DNA of 15,376 bases from Candidatus Omnitrophota bacterium (GCA_016180605.1 JACPAW010000015.1:1-15376), one strand, 5' to 3'. Positions 6,880-14,781 are shown, counted from the first letter of the stretch. Numbers and translations: made by a program. Notes: generated by a model from the letters alone, not told the origin.

Positions 6880-6993
6880 CCGTGATTTTTGCTTTAGCAA
6901 AAATCACGGAGAGCATTCGAGATTGGAGCATTGGAAATTGGGAAATAAATTAAGAATGCGGTCTAATGCTCAAATGCTCTAATATTGGGAGTC
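6880..6993 (+). repeat. Two-part palindromic element, copy B
   Basis: A perfect 13-bp hairpin, CCGTGATTTTTGC at 6880-6892 and its complement at 6897-6909, has loop TTTA. One base later comes GAGCATTCGA (6911-6920), then an imperfect inverted repeat pairing about 6922-6941 with 6963-6983. From GAGCATTCGA onward it aligns with copy A over about 80 bases. Most differences in the left arm are A/G changes, and some are matched by changes in the right arm. The hairpin stem itself is unrelated in sequence to that of copy A. The 3' end of the element supplies the TTGGGAG ribosome-binding site of the following gene. Confidence 0.72.
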
Positions 6994-6997
6994 ATCT

Positions 6998-7597
6998 ATT
7001 AAACTCTTAGGGTTTCTCGCAGCATTATTGCTAGCCGGCTGCAGCACCACATCTTCTCGACCGGCAGCACCCTTTTTAGCGGGGACGCAGACCTCTGCGC
7101 TGCAAGGTTCCTATCATATCGTGCGCCGCGGCGAGACCTTATGGCGAATTGCGCGTTCCTATGGTCTCAATATCCAAACGCTCGCTCGCGCGAATCATTT
7201 GACAGGTGCTTCAGGTTTGCGTGTGGATCAGCGGCTTTTCATTCCGTTACCTAAAGAAACGCAGCAATTTCTATGGCCGGTCCGCGGAAAAATCCATACA
7301 TCCGATGCCGCTTCCGGAATTGAAATCGGCACCGCCTCAGGCACACTCATACGCGCCTCTCGCAGCGGGCGCGTGGCAGTGGCAACCCAAAGGCTTTCCG
7401 GGTGGGGAAAGACCGTTATCCTGGACCACTGGGATGGCACCTATAGCGTTTATGCTCGATTAGGGCAAATACTGATTGTTCCTGGTTCTTCGTTACGGCA
7501 AGGAATGCCCCTGGGAAGCGCTGGAGATCAAGCACTGCACTTTGAAATCCGCCGTGGGGCTCATGCAGAGCCTTCAATGAAATTGTTGCCTCGATGA
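6998..7597 (+). CDS. NlpD-like lipoprotein: LysM plus degenerate LytM (M23) domain
   Basis: Starting at ATT 6998, the 199-residue protein opens with a lipoprotein signal peptide, MKLLGFLAALLLAGC, with lipobox Cys15. The first in-frame ATG/GTG/TTG downstream is a TTG at 7028 that would remove the hydrophobic segment, and an in-frame stop lies at 6980. A GGGAG ribosome site (6987-6991) is six bases before ATT. A LysM domain (about 39-84; YHIVRRGETLWRIARSYGL) binds peptidoglycan. A LytM domain follows from Trp93. The zinc and catalytic residues are mostly lost: Ala105 and Glu109 replace the H-x-G-x-D pair, and ALHFE has Ala179 instead of the first His. This pattern is that of NlpD/EnvC-type amidase activators in cell separation. 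The stop overlaps the next start (ATGA). Confidence 0.82.
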   Translation: MKLLGFLAALLLAGCSTTSSRPAAPFLAGTQTSALQGSYHIVRRGETLWRIARSYGLNIQTLARANHLTGASGLRVDQRLFIPLPKETQQFLWPVRGKIHTSDAASGIEIGTASGTLIRASRSGRVAVATQRLSGWGKTVILDHWDGTYSVYARLGQILIVPGSSLRQGMPLGSAGDQALHFEIRRGAHAEPSMKLLPR

Positions 7598-9222
7598 GTC
7601 CATCCGTAAACCTCAGGCCAAAGCTCGCCGCACACCTGCAGCAGCGGCTGCAAGCATTTGAAGAGGGCTTTCGGCACAATCTGGCTTTGATCGGCCCAGC
7701 GGGAAGCGGAAAAACATTCCAGTTACAGCAATTGCTCGAGTCCAAGCCGTCTGTCAATCTTTTGCTGCTCTATTGTCCGCTCTTTCCTGAATCCTCACGC
7801 AGTTTTCTGACTCGATTTCTGAGCTCTCTATTGGCAAGCGCCCTCGAAAACAGCGGCCACAATGAACCTGCCATGGAATCACCGCAGCCTGCGTGCCCCT
7901 CATTAAGACAATGGATCCATCTGGCACAACCGGCTTTTCCAAGGACAGCCGCAGCCGTAGAGTCGATTGAAAACCTGATCGCTCGGCGGTTTTATAGCGA
8001 AGCATTCACACGAGCCTTGGACGTCGTCGGAATCTTAGGAGAAGAAAGCCGGCGGCCTTGCGTCTTGATTCTGGATGAAGTGATGCATTTGGAGGACCTG
8101 GGGCTGACTCATGCCTTCCATGAACTAGGCAAACGGGTGATGACCTCCCCGACAACGCTTTTTATTTTAACCAGCTCCTCCATCCATCGTTCCCGCGCTG
8201 TTTTACGCGAGCGCCTGCAGCTTCTATTCGGCCAGTTTCAACTCATTGCCCTTGAGGCACTCGAAGCGCCGATAGCAACCGCCTGGGTTCAAGAACAACT
8301 GCGAGACATAGGCGATGCTAAGGAAGCCAGCTCCTTTCTGATCCACTGGTTAGGAGGTTACCCTTGGTATCTTTCCATGTTCCTGCAGCGGCTTGCCGAA
8401 AGGATCCGATTAAGCGGCCAATCGCATGTGACGGAATCCGTATTTCTGCAAACCGCATGGGACGTCTTAGGCAGCCCTGAAGGGCCGCTATTCCAGTGGT
8501 GCCGCTTGCGAGTCGAGCGCGTCAGCCAGGATAAACGCGGAAATCGATCGGTTGAAGCATTGACACAAATTGCAGAAGGAGCGCGCACCACCACAGAGAT
8601 TGCAAAACGCATCGGTCGTGCTGGACTGACCGAAGCCATGCAGCGCCTTGTAGAAGAAGATCTAGCCCTACGCAACGGAAATTGCTGGGTCATTCCTGAC
8701 CCTCTGCTGCGGTTCTGGCTGGCTACGGTCTTCTCCAGCCAGCGCAATGACCCCCGGATGAATCCCGCAACCAGCCGGCAGCGGCTGGAAAACTATCTTC
8801 AATCCTGTTGGGCCCGGTGGATGCAAAACCGGCAATTGACCTTTGCCGAGCAGGTCGTAGAACTTTTCTCTAAATTCAGCGATGATACGGTGTCTCTGGA
8901 CTCTAAGACAGGCAGGCTACCGCATTTCGAAGCCATCACGCGCCATCCCAAGGACCATTCTCCTGAGGAGGCAACGTATATCATTGCTCAAGGAGAAGGG
9001 AAATCCTGGTGTGCCAGTGTTCAGGAGAGTGCCGTGGACGAAGCCGCGATTGCCCGTTTCGAGGCATTCTGCAAGCAACAAGCCATCAAACCCTCTCGTA
9101 AGGTAGTCATCTGTCGACAATCCATAGAGCCCAATGCTCGGCTGTTGGCAAAATCAACGAACATGTGGGTTTGGGGTACGCAAGACTTAAGCATTCTCGA
9201 AGGTCTCTATGAGCACTATTAA
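7594..9222 (+). CDS. Archaeal-type AAA ATPase with winged helix and DUF234-like C terminus
   Basis: This 542-residue protein has an ATPase domain with Walker A GPAGSGKT (residues 34-41) and Walker B CVLILDEV (Asp161, Glu162), and a sensor-like LFILTSSS near 190. Next come a lid region, then a winged-helix segment (EALTQIAEGARTTTEIAKRIGR, about 325-345) and the motif WVIPDPLLRFWLATVF, typical of the archaeal ATPase_2 family. The C-terminal 120 residues resemble the DUF234 class, a restriction-nuclease-like fold, with ATYIIAQGEGKSWC and KPSRKVVICR. Such proteins are common in archaea and scattered bacteria, often without known function. Here it is translationally coupled to the NlpD-like gene and followed by the HIT gene, an arrangement I cannot explain. 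Function unknown. Confidence 0.75.
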   Translation: MSPSVNLRPKLAAHLQQRLQAFEEGFRHNLALIGPAGSGKTFQLQQLLESKPSVNLLLLYCPLFPESSRSFLTRFLSSLLASALENSGHNEPAMESPQPACPSLRQWIHLAQPAFPRTAAAVESIENLIARRFYSEAFTRALDVVGILGEESRRPCVLILDEVMHLEDLGLTHAFHELGKRVMTSPTTLFILTSSSIHRSRAVLRERLQLLFGQFQLIALEALEAPIATAWVQEQLRDIGDAKEASSFLIHWLGGYPWYLSMFLQRLAERIRLSGQSHVTESVFLQTAWDVLGSPEGPLFQWCRLRVERVSQDKRGNRSVEALTQIAEGARTTTEIAKRIGRAGLTEAMQRLVEEDLALRNGNCWVIPDPLLRFWLATVFSSQRNDPRMNPATSRQRLENYLQSCWARWMQNRQLTFAEQVVELFSKFSDDTVSLDSKTGRLPHFEAITRHPKDHSPEEATYIIAQGEGKSWCASVQESAVDEAAIARFEAFCKQQAIKPSRKVVICRQSIEPNARLLAKSTNMWVWGTQDLSILEGLYEHY

Positions 9223-9709
9223 AAAGAAGAACTCCATGGAAGTCCTGTGGGCTCCCTGGCGAGAAACCTTTATTACACAGCCTAAACCGAAGCGGCGCCC
9301 GTGCATTTTCTGTGCGGCAGGGCGAAGCCAAAATGACCCAGAACACCAGGTTATCTTTCGGGGACGCACGGTATTTGCTTTATTGAACCGCTATCCTTAT
9401 AACAATGGACATATCATGGTAGCCCCCTACCGGCATATCGGAGATTTTGAAAGCTTCTCACAGGCAGAGTGGAATGAAGCTCTCAAAGCTAGCCAAGAAC
9501 TGCTTGCCCGTTTGCGCCGGCTGCTCCATCCCCAAGGTTTTAATATCGGTTTGAACTTAGGCAGAGTAGCGGGGGCAGGGTTTCCCGGGCATTTGCACTT
9601 ACACCTTGTCCCACGCTGGGATGGGGATACCAATTTCATGCCGATTCTTGCGCAAACAAAAGTCATTTCCCAGTCGCTGGATTCGCTTTATCATAAGCTG
9701 CACTTATGA
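9209..9709 (+). CDS. HIT family nucleotide hydrolase/phosphorylase
   Basis: HIT proteins cleave nucleoside phosphoesters through a histidine triad; here it is HLHLHLV with His128, His130 and His132. The 166-residue protein begins with WAPWRETFI and CIFCAAG, which are typical of the Ap4A-phosphorylase-like HIT group, and contains YPYNNGHIMVAPYRHIGDF and GFNIGLNLGRVAGAGFPGHLH. A dinucleoside polyphosphate substrate is likely by family but not proven. The ATG at 9209 overlaps the ATPase gene by 14 bases and has GAAGG upstream; an in-frame ATG at 9236, just before EVLWAPWR, is an alternative. Its stop overlaps the dGTPase start by four bases, so both nucleotide-handling enzymes are probably co-expressed. 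Confidence 0.9.
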   Translation: MSTIKKKNSMEVLWAPWRETFITQPKPKRRPCIFCAAGRSQNDPEHQVIFRGRTVFALLNRYPYNNGHIMVAPYRHIGDFESFSQAEWNEALKASQELLARLRRLLHPQGFNIGLNLGRVAGAGFPGHLHLHLVPRWDGDTNFMPILAQTKVISQSLDSLYHKLHL

Positions 9710-11025
9710 ATAGCTCTCTGACGATGCATCCTATTGAGTTGGTCTCCCGTGAAGAGCTTGAAGCCAGGGAAGAGCAGTGGCTTGCGGGCTACGCCATGAA
9801 AAGCAGCCAAAGCCGCGGCAGGCAACACCCCGAACCGGAAGACTCCTATCGCACTGCATTCCGCCGGGACCGTGACCGGGTCATCCATACGACAGCCTTT
9901 CGGCGCCTGGAATATAAGACGCAGGTTTTTGTGAATCATGAGGGAGATCATTACCGCACACGCCTGACCCATACTTTGGAGGTGGCTCAAATCGCTGTCT
10001 CCATTGCCAGGGTCTTGCGCTTAAACGAAGACTTGGTCGAAGCGGTCGCTTTGGCCCATGACATAGGACACCCTCCTTTTGGGCATGCAGGGGAAGATGC
10101 GCTTCGAGAGCTCATGGCCGAGCATGGCGGTTTTGACCACAACATCCAGGGTTTGCGCCTCGTCGATCTCTTGGAGGCTCGGTATCCGGATTTTCCAGGC
10201 TTGAATCTGACTTGGGAAGCGCGCGAGAGCATCAACAAGCACCGTACTCCTTATGACCAACCAGGAATGCAGGTGGCATTGGATCCTAATCTGGCACCCC
10301 TACTAGAAAGCCAAATTGCCGATGTAGCCGATGAAATTGCTTATGACAATCATGATTTGGATGATGGCCTTGCCTCAGGCATCCTGAAAGAAGCAGACTT
10401 GAAAAAAATCGACCTATGGCGAGAAGCTTCTGAATCCGCTGACAAAACCGTCTTGAGCCCCACAGGACAAGCCTGTGGCACCTGTGACGACGCTTCGAGT
10501 GGGGCGACATCCCGCCCACCCGTGGGTGTCAGCACCACCATGCCGCCCACGGCCGAAGGCCGTGGCGCAATGGCGGGGTTAAGCTCTCATGAGCCGGAAA
10601 CCCATCGCTACCAAATCATTCGCACCCTCATCAACCGCCAAATTACGGATCTGCTCACGGCTACGATTGCCAGGCTCAAAGAAAAGAAAATCCGTTCCAT
10701 AGAAGAAGTGCGGCATTGCCAACAAAGACTTGTTTTTTTCTCTTCTGAGATGGAAGCCATGCGGCGGCCGCTGAAGCAGCTTTTATGGAATCAGTTCTAT
10801 CACCATTACCGGGTTATGCGGATGGCGGATAAAGCAAAGCGGTTTATCGGAGAACTCTTTCATCTCTATGTACAAAAACCCGAGCAGTTGCCCAGAACAA
10901 CCCACCAGCGGATCATCCGCGGAGAAGATCCTTACCGGGTCGTCTGTGATTATATCGCGGGAATGACCGATCGCTACTGTCTGGAAGAATACAAGAAACT
11001 TTTTGACCCCTTTGAGCGTGTTTAG
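9706..11025 (+). CDS. dgt: Deoxyguanosinetriphosphate triphosphohydrolase-like HD hydrolase
   Basis: Dgt-family enzymes remove triphosphate from dNTPs and control nucleotide pools. The HD metal site is visible: RLTHTLEV (His89), ALAHDIGHPPFGHAGEDAL (His118-Asp119) and the ADVADEIAYDNHDLDDGL segment (Asp209). The family signature RTAFRRDRDRVIHTTAFRRLEYKTQVF is intact. At 439 residues it is longer than usual for this type. The excess is a Ser/Thr/Gly/Ala/Pro-rich stretch of about 50 residues, roughly 244-295, between LWREA and HRYQIIRTLIN, and it coincides with a set of palindromes in the DNA (about 10436-10590). The insertion keeps the frame and falls between two helical segments, so activity may persist. 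It overlaps the HIT gene by four bases. Confidence 0.9.
   Translation: MNSSLTMHPIELVSREELEAREEQWLAGYAMKSSQSRGRQHPEPEDSYRTAFRRDRDRVIHTTAFRRLEYKTQVFVNHEGDHYRTRLTHTLEVAQIAVSIARVLRLNEDLVEAVALAHDIGHPPFGHAGEDALRELMAEHGGFDHNIQGLRLVDLLEARYPDFPGLNLTWEARESINKHRTPYDQPGMQVALDPNLAPLLESQIADVADEIAYDNHDLDDGLASGILKEADLKKIDLWREASESADKTVLSPTGQACGTCDDASSGATSRPPVGVSTTMPPTAEGRGAMAGLSSHEPETHRYQIIRTLINRQITDLLTATIARLKEKKIRSIEEVRHCQQRLVFFSSEMEAMRRPLKQLLWNQFYHHYRVMRMADKAKRFIGELFHLYVQKPEQLPRTTHQRIIRGEDPYRVVCDYIAGMTDRYCLEEYKKLFDPFERV
10436..10590 (+). repeat. In-frame palindromic insertion inside dgt
   Basis: Several inverted repeats are packed into this stretch. CCACAGG/CCTGTGG (10460-10466 and 10472-10478) has a 5-base loop. 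GCCCCAC (10457-10463) also matches GTGGGGC (10499-10505), an alternative pairing. CCACGGCC/GGCCGTGG (10547-10554 and 10558-10565) has loop GAA and is bracketed by CCAT/ATGG. The region encodes low-complexity residues with no counterpart in the HD family. The exact borders are estimated from where family-like protein sequence stops and resumes. Confidence 0.6.
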
Positions 11026-11037
11026 AGCGGATAATAG

Positions 11038-11046
11038 AAGGAGGAG
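11038..11046 (+). promoter_or_regulatory. Strong ribosome-binding site before the lipoprotein gene
   Basis: AAGGAGGAG lies nine bases before the ATG at 11056, in the 30-base gap after dgt. It is the closest match to a full Shine-Dalgarno sequence seen in the window, suggesting independent and efficient initiation of this gene. Confidence 0.6.
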
Positions 11047-11055
11047 CGAGGAACC

Positions 11056-11802
11056 ATGAGGATGCTAGGTTGGATCTTAGCTGGGGTATTGGCAGTTGGC
11101 GGTTGCTCGGCACGACTAAGCTCGCTTTTGTTAGAACGGCAGGCTAGAGGTCCTATCATGGAAGAACCCGCCGTTGGACAAGCGCTCAGTTGGACTCTGG
11201 ACCCATCTCCTCAAACTCAAATTCAAACCGATATTGAAATAACCGTCAACCATGCCACCCAAGGGTATCTGAACGACCTTTTTAGCAACAAGGCGATCTT
11301 TGGCTCTTTTGCGGGTAGAAGTCCGTATTACCCGGAGCATTTGGTGTTCTATATCAAAATCGCCAACCGCAGCAAAGAAAAGATACGCATTATTCCAACC
11401 GACTTCATGCTCATCGATGACCGGGGAAACCAGTACAGCTCCATTGGCATTGACTACGTCACGGCTTTCTCCGAATACCGAAAGCCTGTCTCCACCATTA
11501 CGCGCGGAATGTTGGAAAATGCAAGCCCCGGTTATTTTGGTTTTAGCTTCCCTGTTGGAAAAGTGTTCGCCAACAAGCCACAGGGCCAGTTTGCCCTACT
11601 GCTGCAATCCTCCCTGCAGCCTGGCTATCTGCATCCGGGAGTCATTCATGATGGACTGATTGCCTTCTGGAACCCGGTAGCACAAAGCAGGAAGCTTCGG
11701 TTTTTGGTCACTAATATTAAAACCGCATTTAATGCGAATGATGAACCCACCCAGACGCTCGAATTCAGCTTTGATTTCGACGCCAACCCGGCGACAAAAT
11801 AA
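11056..11802 (+). CDS. Lipoprotein of unknown function
   Basis: The 248-residue protein has a lipoprotein signal peptide (MRMLGWILAGVLAVGGC, lipobox Cys17) and should be anchored in the cell envelope. After a short linker the mature part is rich in beta-strand-like alternation: HLVFYIKIANRSKEKIRIIPTDFMLIDDRGNQYSS resembles an immunoglobulin-like or DUF4352-type beta sandwich, in which an extracytoplasmic domain contrasts a conserved NxS/K core with a D-rich turn. I do not recognise a specific family and give no function. A strong ribosome site precedes it. Its last 70 bases may overlap the N terminus of the helicase gene, depending on that gene's start. Confidence 0.72.
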   Translation: MRMLGWILAGVLAVGGCSARLSSLLLERQARGPIMEEPAVGQALSWTLDPSPQTQIQTDIEITVNHATQGYLNDLFSNKAIFGSFAGRSPYYPEHLVFYIKIANRSKEKIRIIPTDFMLIDDRGNQYSSIGIDYVTAFSEYRKPVSTITRGMLENASPGYFGFSFPVGKVFANKPQGQFALLLQSSLQPGYLHPGVIHDGLIAFWNPVAQSRKLRFLVTNIKTAFNANDEPTQTLEFSFDFDANPATK

Positions 11803-14707
11803 TTTGCCCCAGGTTTCTGCCCCCCATTCGGAACTTCTAGATGCGTTAACCGCCGCGCAACGAGAGGCGGTAACGCATCCGGAAGGCCCCCTTTTAATCA
11901 TCGCTGGAGCCGGAACAGGAAAGACTACCGTTATTACACGCCGGATTGCCTGGCTCCTGGCGACCCAACGTGCCACACCAGAATCCCTTCTGGCACTGAC
12001 TTTTACTGAAAAAGCAGCCGCGGAGATGGAAGAGCGCGTGGATTTGCTCATCCCTTATGGATATTCCCGCCTGTCGATCAGTACCTTCCATGCTTTTGGA
12101 GATCAACTGCTGCGGCAATATGCCCTCAAGATGGGATTTTCCTCCCAGTTCAAGGTCCTCTCCCAAGCAGAGCAGGTGGTCTTTTTGCGCCAGCATCTCT
12201 TTGAGTTGCCGCTTAAAACGTTGCGCCCCCTGAATGATCCCACTCGCTTTCTGGAAGCACTTCTTGGCGTTTTCTCCAGAGCTAAAGATGAAGCGGTAAC
12301 AACTGAAGAATTCCTCGCTTGTACGGATCGCTTGCAGCAGGCAGCGGGCGGCAATGAACCAGCACTTGAAGCGCTGATTCAGCGCACTTCGGAGATCGCT
12401 CTTTGCTACGCTGCCTATCAGAAGCTCATGCGGGATGCGGATGCCATCGATTTCGGGGACCAGGTGCTCCTGGCAATCCAGCTCTTGGAAAAACATCCCG
12501 ATGTGCTGCAGGCCGTGCGTCAGCGCTATGCTTTCCTGCTTGTAGATGAGTTCCAAGATACCAATTTTGCACAATATCGCCTATTGCAGCTTCTGGCAAA
12601 ACCGGAGGGCAATATCACGGTCGTGGCAGACGATGACCAGAGCATTTACAAGTGGCGTGGTGCGGCCATCAGCAATGTTTTAAAATTTCTAGACCACTAT
12701 CCAAGCCGGCACACGGTAGTCCTAACCGAAAATTTCCGCTCCAATCAACACATCCTGGACGCCGCTTATCGGCTCATCCGATTCAACGATCCCGACCGGC
12801 TTGAGGCTCAGCAGGGAATCGACAAACGCCTCATCTCCAAAGCACAACAGCCTTTGGAAATGCCTCATTTTTCCGTATTCGACGATGCCTCTGCGGAAGC
12901 CGACTGGGTGGCCCGTACCATCCGCAATGCCATCGAAGAGCAAAAGCGGCATCCCGGAGATTTTGCCATACTCGTACGCTCTAATCGTGAAGCAGACTTG
13001 TTTCTCCGAGCCTTCAACGTAGCGGGAATTCCCTGGCAATTCAGCGGCTCCAGCGGCTTGTTTGCCCGACCGGAGAGCAAGATGCTGCTGTCCTGTTTGA
13101 AAGCACTCGCCGATCCCCATGACAGCTTAAGTTGGTACCATATTGCCAGCTCTGCTCTTTACCGATGCCCGATGAAAGACCTTGCCAAAATTTTGGCGTT
13201 GGCAGAACGCAGCCATCAAAGTTTCCAGAATATCCTCTCCACCACTTCTCCAGAACTCTCGGAAGAAGGCCAAAGAATCCTCGGTGAATTAAAACAAGAT
13301 ATTGAAGAACTATTGGAATTTTCCCGGACTCAATCGAGTGGACAGCTTCTATACCATTGGCTTTCAAAACGCGGATTTTTGGCACACTTGGCCCGAGTGG
13401 AGGATCTAGAAACATCGCTTCAGCTGCAAACCGTAGCCCGCTTCTTTGCTCAATTGCGCCGGATTGAAGATTTGGCAGGCTCCAGCCTTCCCGAAGTCAT
13501 CCAGCAACTGGATTTGTTTCAGGCCATTGGAAACGAACCATTGGAAAATGACGACCCTCTAGCCGACCGCGTCAATGTCTTAACCCTTCACAAAGCCAAA
13601 GGCTTGGAATTTCCCGTTGTTTTCCTGGTCGGCCTCGTTCAAGGCCGATTCCCCACACCGCGTCGTACCGAAACGCTTGAGCTTCCCAATGAGCTCATCA
13701 AGGATATTTTACCCTCGGGGGATTACCATTTACAGGAGGAGCGGCGGCTTTTTTACGTGGGCATGACGCGCGCGAAAGAAAGCCTATATCTTTCCTGTGC
13801 CTACCACTATGGCGGCAAAAGCATTAGGAAAATCAGCCAATTCGTCGTTGAAGCCCTGGACTTGGCTACTCCGAGCCCTCCAGCAAAACGTTCCAGTGCC
13901 AAGGAATTAATTGACAGATCCAGGCTCCAATCCCCCCTGCCATTAAAGCGTTCTTCGATAGCCTCAAAGCCACAACGGCTTGACCCCCACGGCATCGATG
14001 ATTATCTGACTTGTCCCTTGAAGTACCGATATAGCCATGTGCTGCGCATCCCCGTCATGCGCCATCACTTGGTGGTCTATGGCTCCGCACTGCACAAAGC
14101 GGTCGAAGAGTACTTTAAGAGCCTCCTGCAGGGAAGAACGATGAGTGAAATGGAGCTATTGCAGATTTTCGAGCGCTGTTGGCACTCGGAAGGATTTTTA
14201 TCGCGTGAGCACGAAGCCCTGCGCTTGGAGCAGGGGCGCAAAACACTCAGACGTTTCTTTACCCAGCAGCAAACGGCAAAGGAAATGCCAACCTTCATTG
14301 AGGAAAAATTCTCCGTGCCCATTGGAGAAATAACCCTCGCGGGACGCTGGGATCGGGTGGATAAGATAGCAGACCATGCCGTCATTATCGACTATAAGTC
14401 ATCCGAGGTCGGGGAACAAGCCGCGGCAGACAAAAGAACACGGGAATCCCTGCAACTTCTGTTTTATGCGTTAGCCTGGCAAAAGCTCCATGGCCAGCTG
14501 CCATTAAGAGTGGAGTTGCGCTTCCTGGAGACCCAATTGACTGGTACGGCGGTGTTTACGCAAGAGGACTTGGAACGCGCCACTGCCTTGCTGCAACAAG
14601 CCGCTGAGGGGATAAAAAACCAGGAATTCTCCCCAACCCCCCAGGAATTTGCCTGTCGCTGGTGCGCCTTTCAGGCGATTTGCCCCGTTGCCTTTCAAAC
14701 CCGCTAG
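11732..14707 (+). CDS. UvrD/PcrA-like helicase fused to 4Fe-4S RecB-type nuclease
   Basis: This up to 991-residue protein is a superfamily 1A helicase with all motifs: Q motif TAAQREAV, Walker A AGAGTGKT (Lys64), Ia LTFTEKAAAEM, STFHAFG, Walker B LLVDEFQDT (Asp272-Glu273), III DDDQSIYKWRGA, IV TENFRS, V LHKAKGLEFPVVFL and VI YVGMTRAKE (Arg680). A PD-(D/E)xK nuclease follows, with GRWDRVD and VIIDYKS (Asp887, Lys889). Four cysteines (761, 975, 978, 984; C...CxxCx5C) fit the iron-sulphur staple of AddB, AdnB and Cas4-like nucleases. A role in end resection or repair is likely. The start is uncertain: ATG codons at 11732, 11738 and 11741 overlap the lipoprotein gene, while TTG 11804 follows its stop; none has a strong ribosome site. 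Confidence 0.9.
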   Translation: MRMMNPPRRSNSALISTPTRRQNNLPQVSAPHSELLDALTAAQREAVTHPEGPLLIIAGAGTGKTTVITRRIAWLLATQRATPESLLALTFTEKAAAEMEERVDLLIPYGYSRLSISTFHAFGDQLLRQYALKMGFSSQFKVLSQAEQVVFLRQHLFELPLKTLRPLNDPTRFLEALLGVFSRAKDEAVTTEEFLACTDRLQQAAGGNEPALEALIQRTSEIALCYAAYQKLMRDADAIDFGDQVLLAIQLLEKHPDVLQAVRQRYAFLLVDEFQDTNFAQYRLLQLLAKPEGNITVVADDDQSIYKWRGAAISNVLKFLDHYPSRHTVVLTENFRSNQHILDAAYRLIRFNDPDRLEAQQGIDKRLISKAQQPLEMPHFSVFDDASAEADWVARTIRNAIEEQKRHPGDFAILVRSNREADLFLRAFNVAGIPWQFSGSSGLFARPESKMLLSCLKALADPHDSLSWYHIASSALYRCPMKDLAKILALAERSHQSFQNILSTTSPELSEEGQRILGELKQDIEELLEFSRTQSSGQLLYHWLSKRGFLAHLARVEDLETSLQLQTVARFFAQLRRIEDLAGSSLPEVIQQLDLFQAIGNEPLENDDPLADRVNVLTLHKAKGLEFPVVFLVGLVQGRFPTPRRTETLELPNELIKDILPSGDYHLQEERRLFYVGMTRAKESLYLSCAYHYGGKSIRKISQFVVEALDLATPSPPAKRSSAKELIDRSRLQSPLPLKRSSIASKPQRLDPHGIDDYLTCPLKYRYSHVLRIPVMRHHLVVYGSALHKAVEEYFKSLLQGRTMSEMELLQIFERCWHSEGFLSREHEALRLEQGRKTLRRFFTQQQTAKEMPTFIEEKFSVPIGEITLAGRWDRVDKIADHAVIIDYKSSEVGEQAAADKRTRESLQLLFYALAWQKLHGQLPLRVELRFLETQLTGTAVFTQEDLERATALLQQAAEGIKNQEFSPTPQEFACRWCAFQAICPVAFQTR

Positions 14708-14781
14708 TTCGCTTCCTTAAAATATCCTCCAGGGCTTGAATTTCTCCCTCTACTTATGATACTTATTAAGTGATAAATAAA

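Noticed and set aside
6568..6931. Minus-strand reading frames of about 66 codons with repeated AWEASALPLCYTR text
   Set aside because: They are antisense translations of the tRNA-Gly copies, a well-known source of spurious proteins; the repeated peptide is simply the repeated tRNA.
6484..6993. CRISPR array
   Set aside because: There are only two repeat copies, about 280 bases apart, with a tRNA cluster between them and no regular spacers or cas genes.
11894..12574. 226-codon minus-strand frame opposite the helicase motifs
   Set aside because: It is fully inside the conserved helicase coding region and its composition is what the antisense of that region gives.
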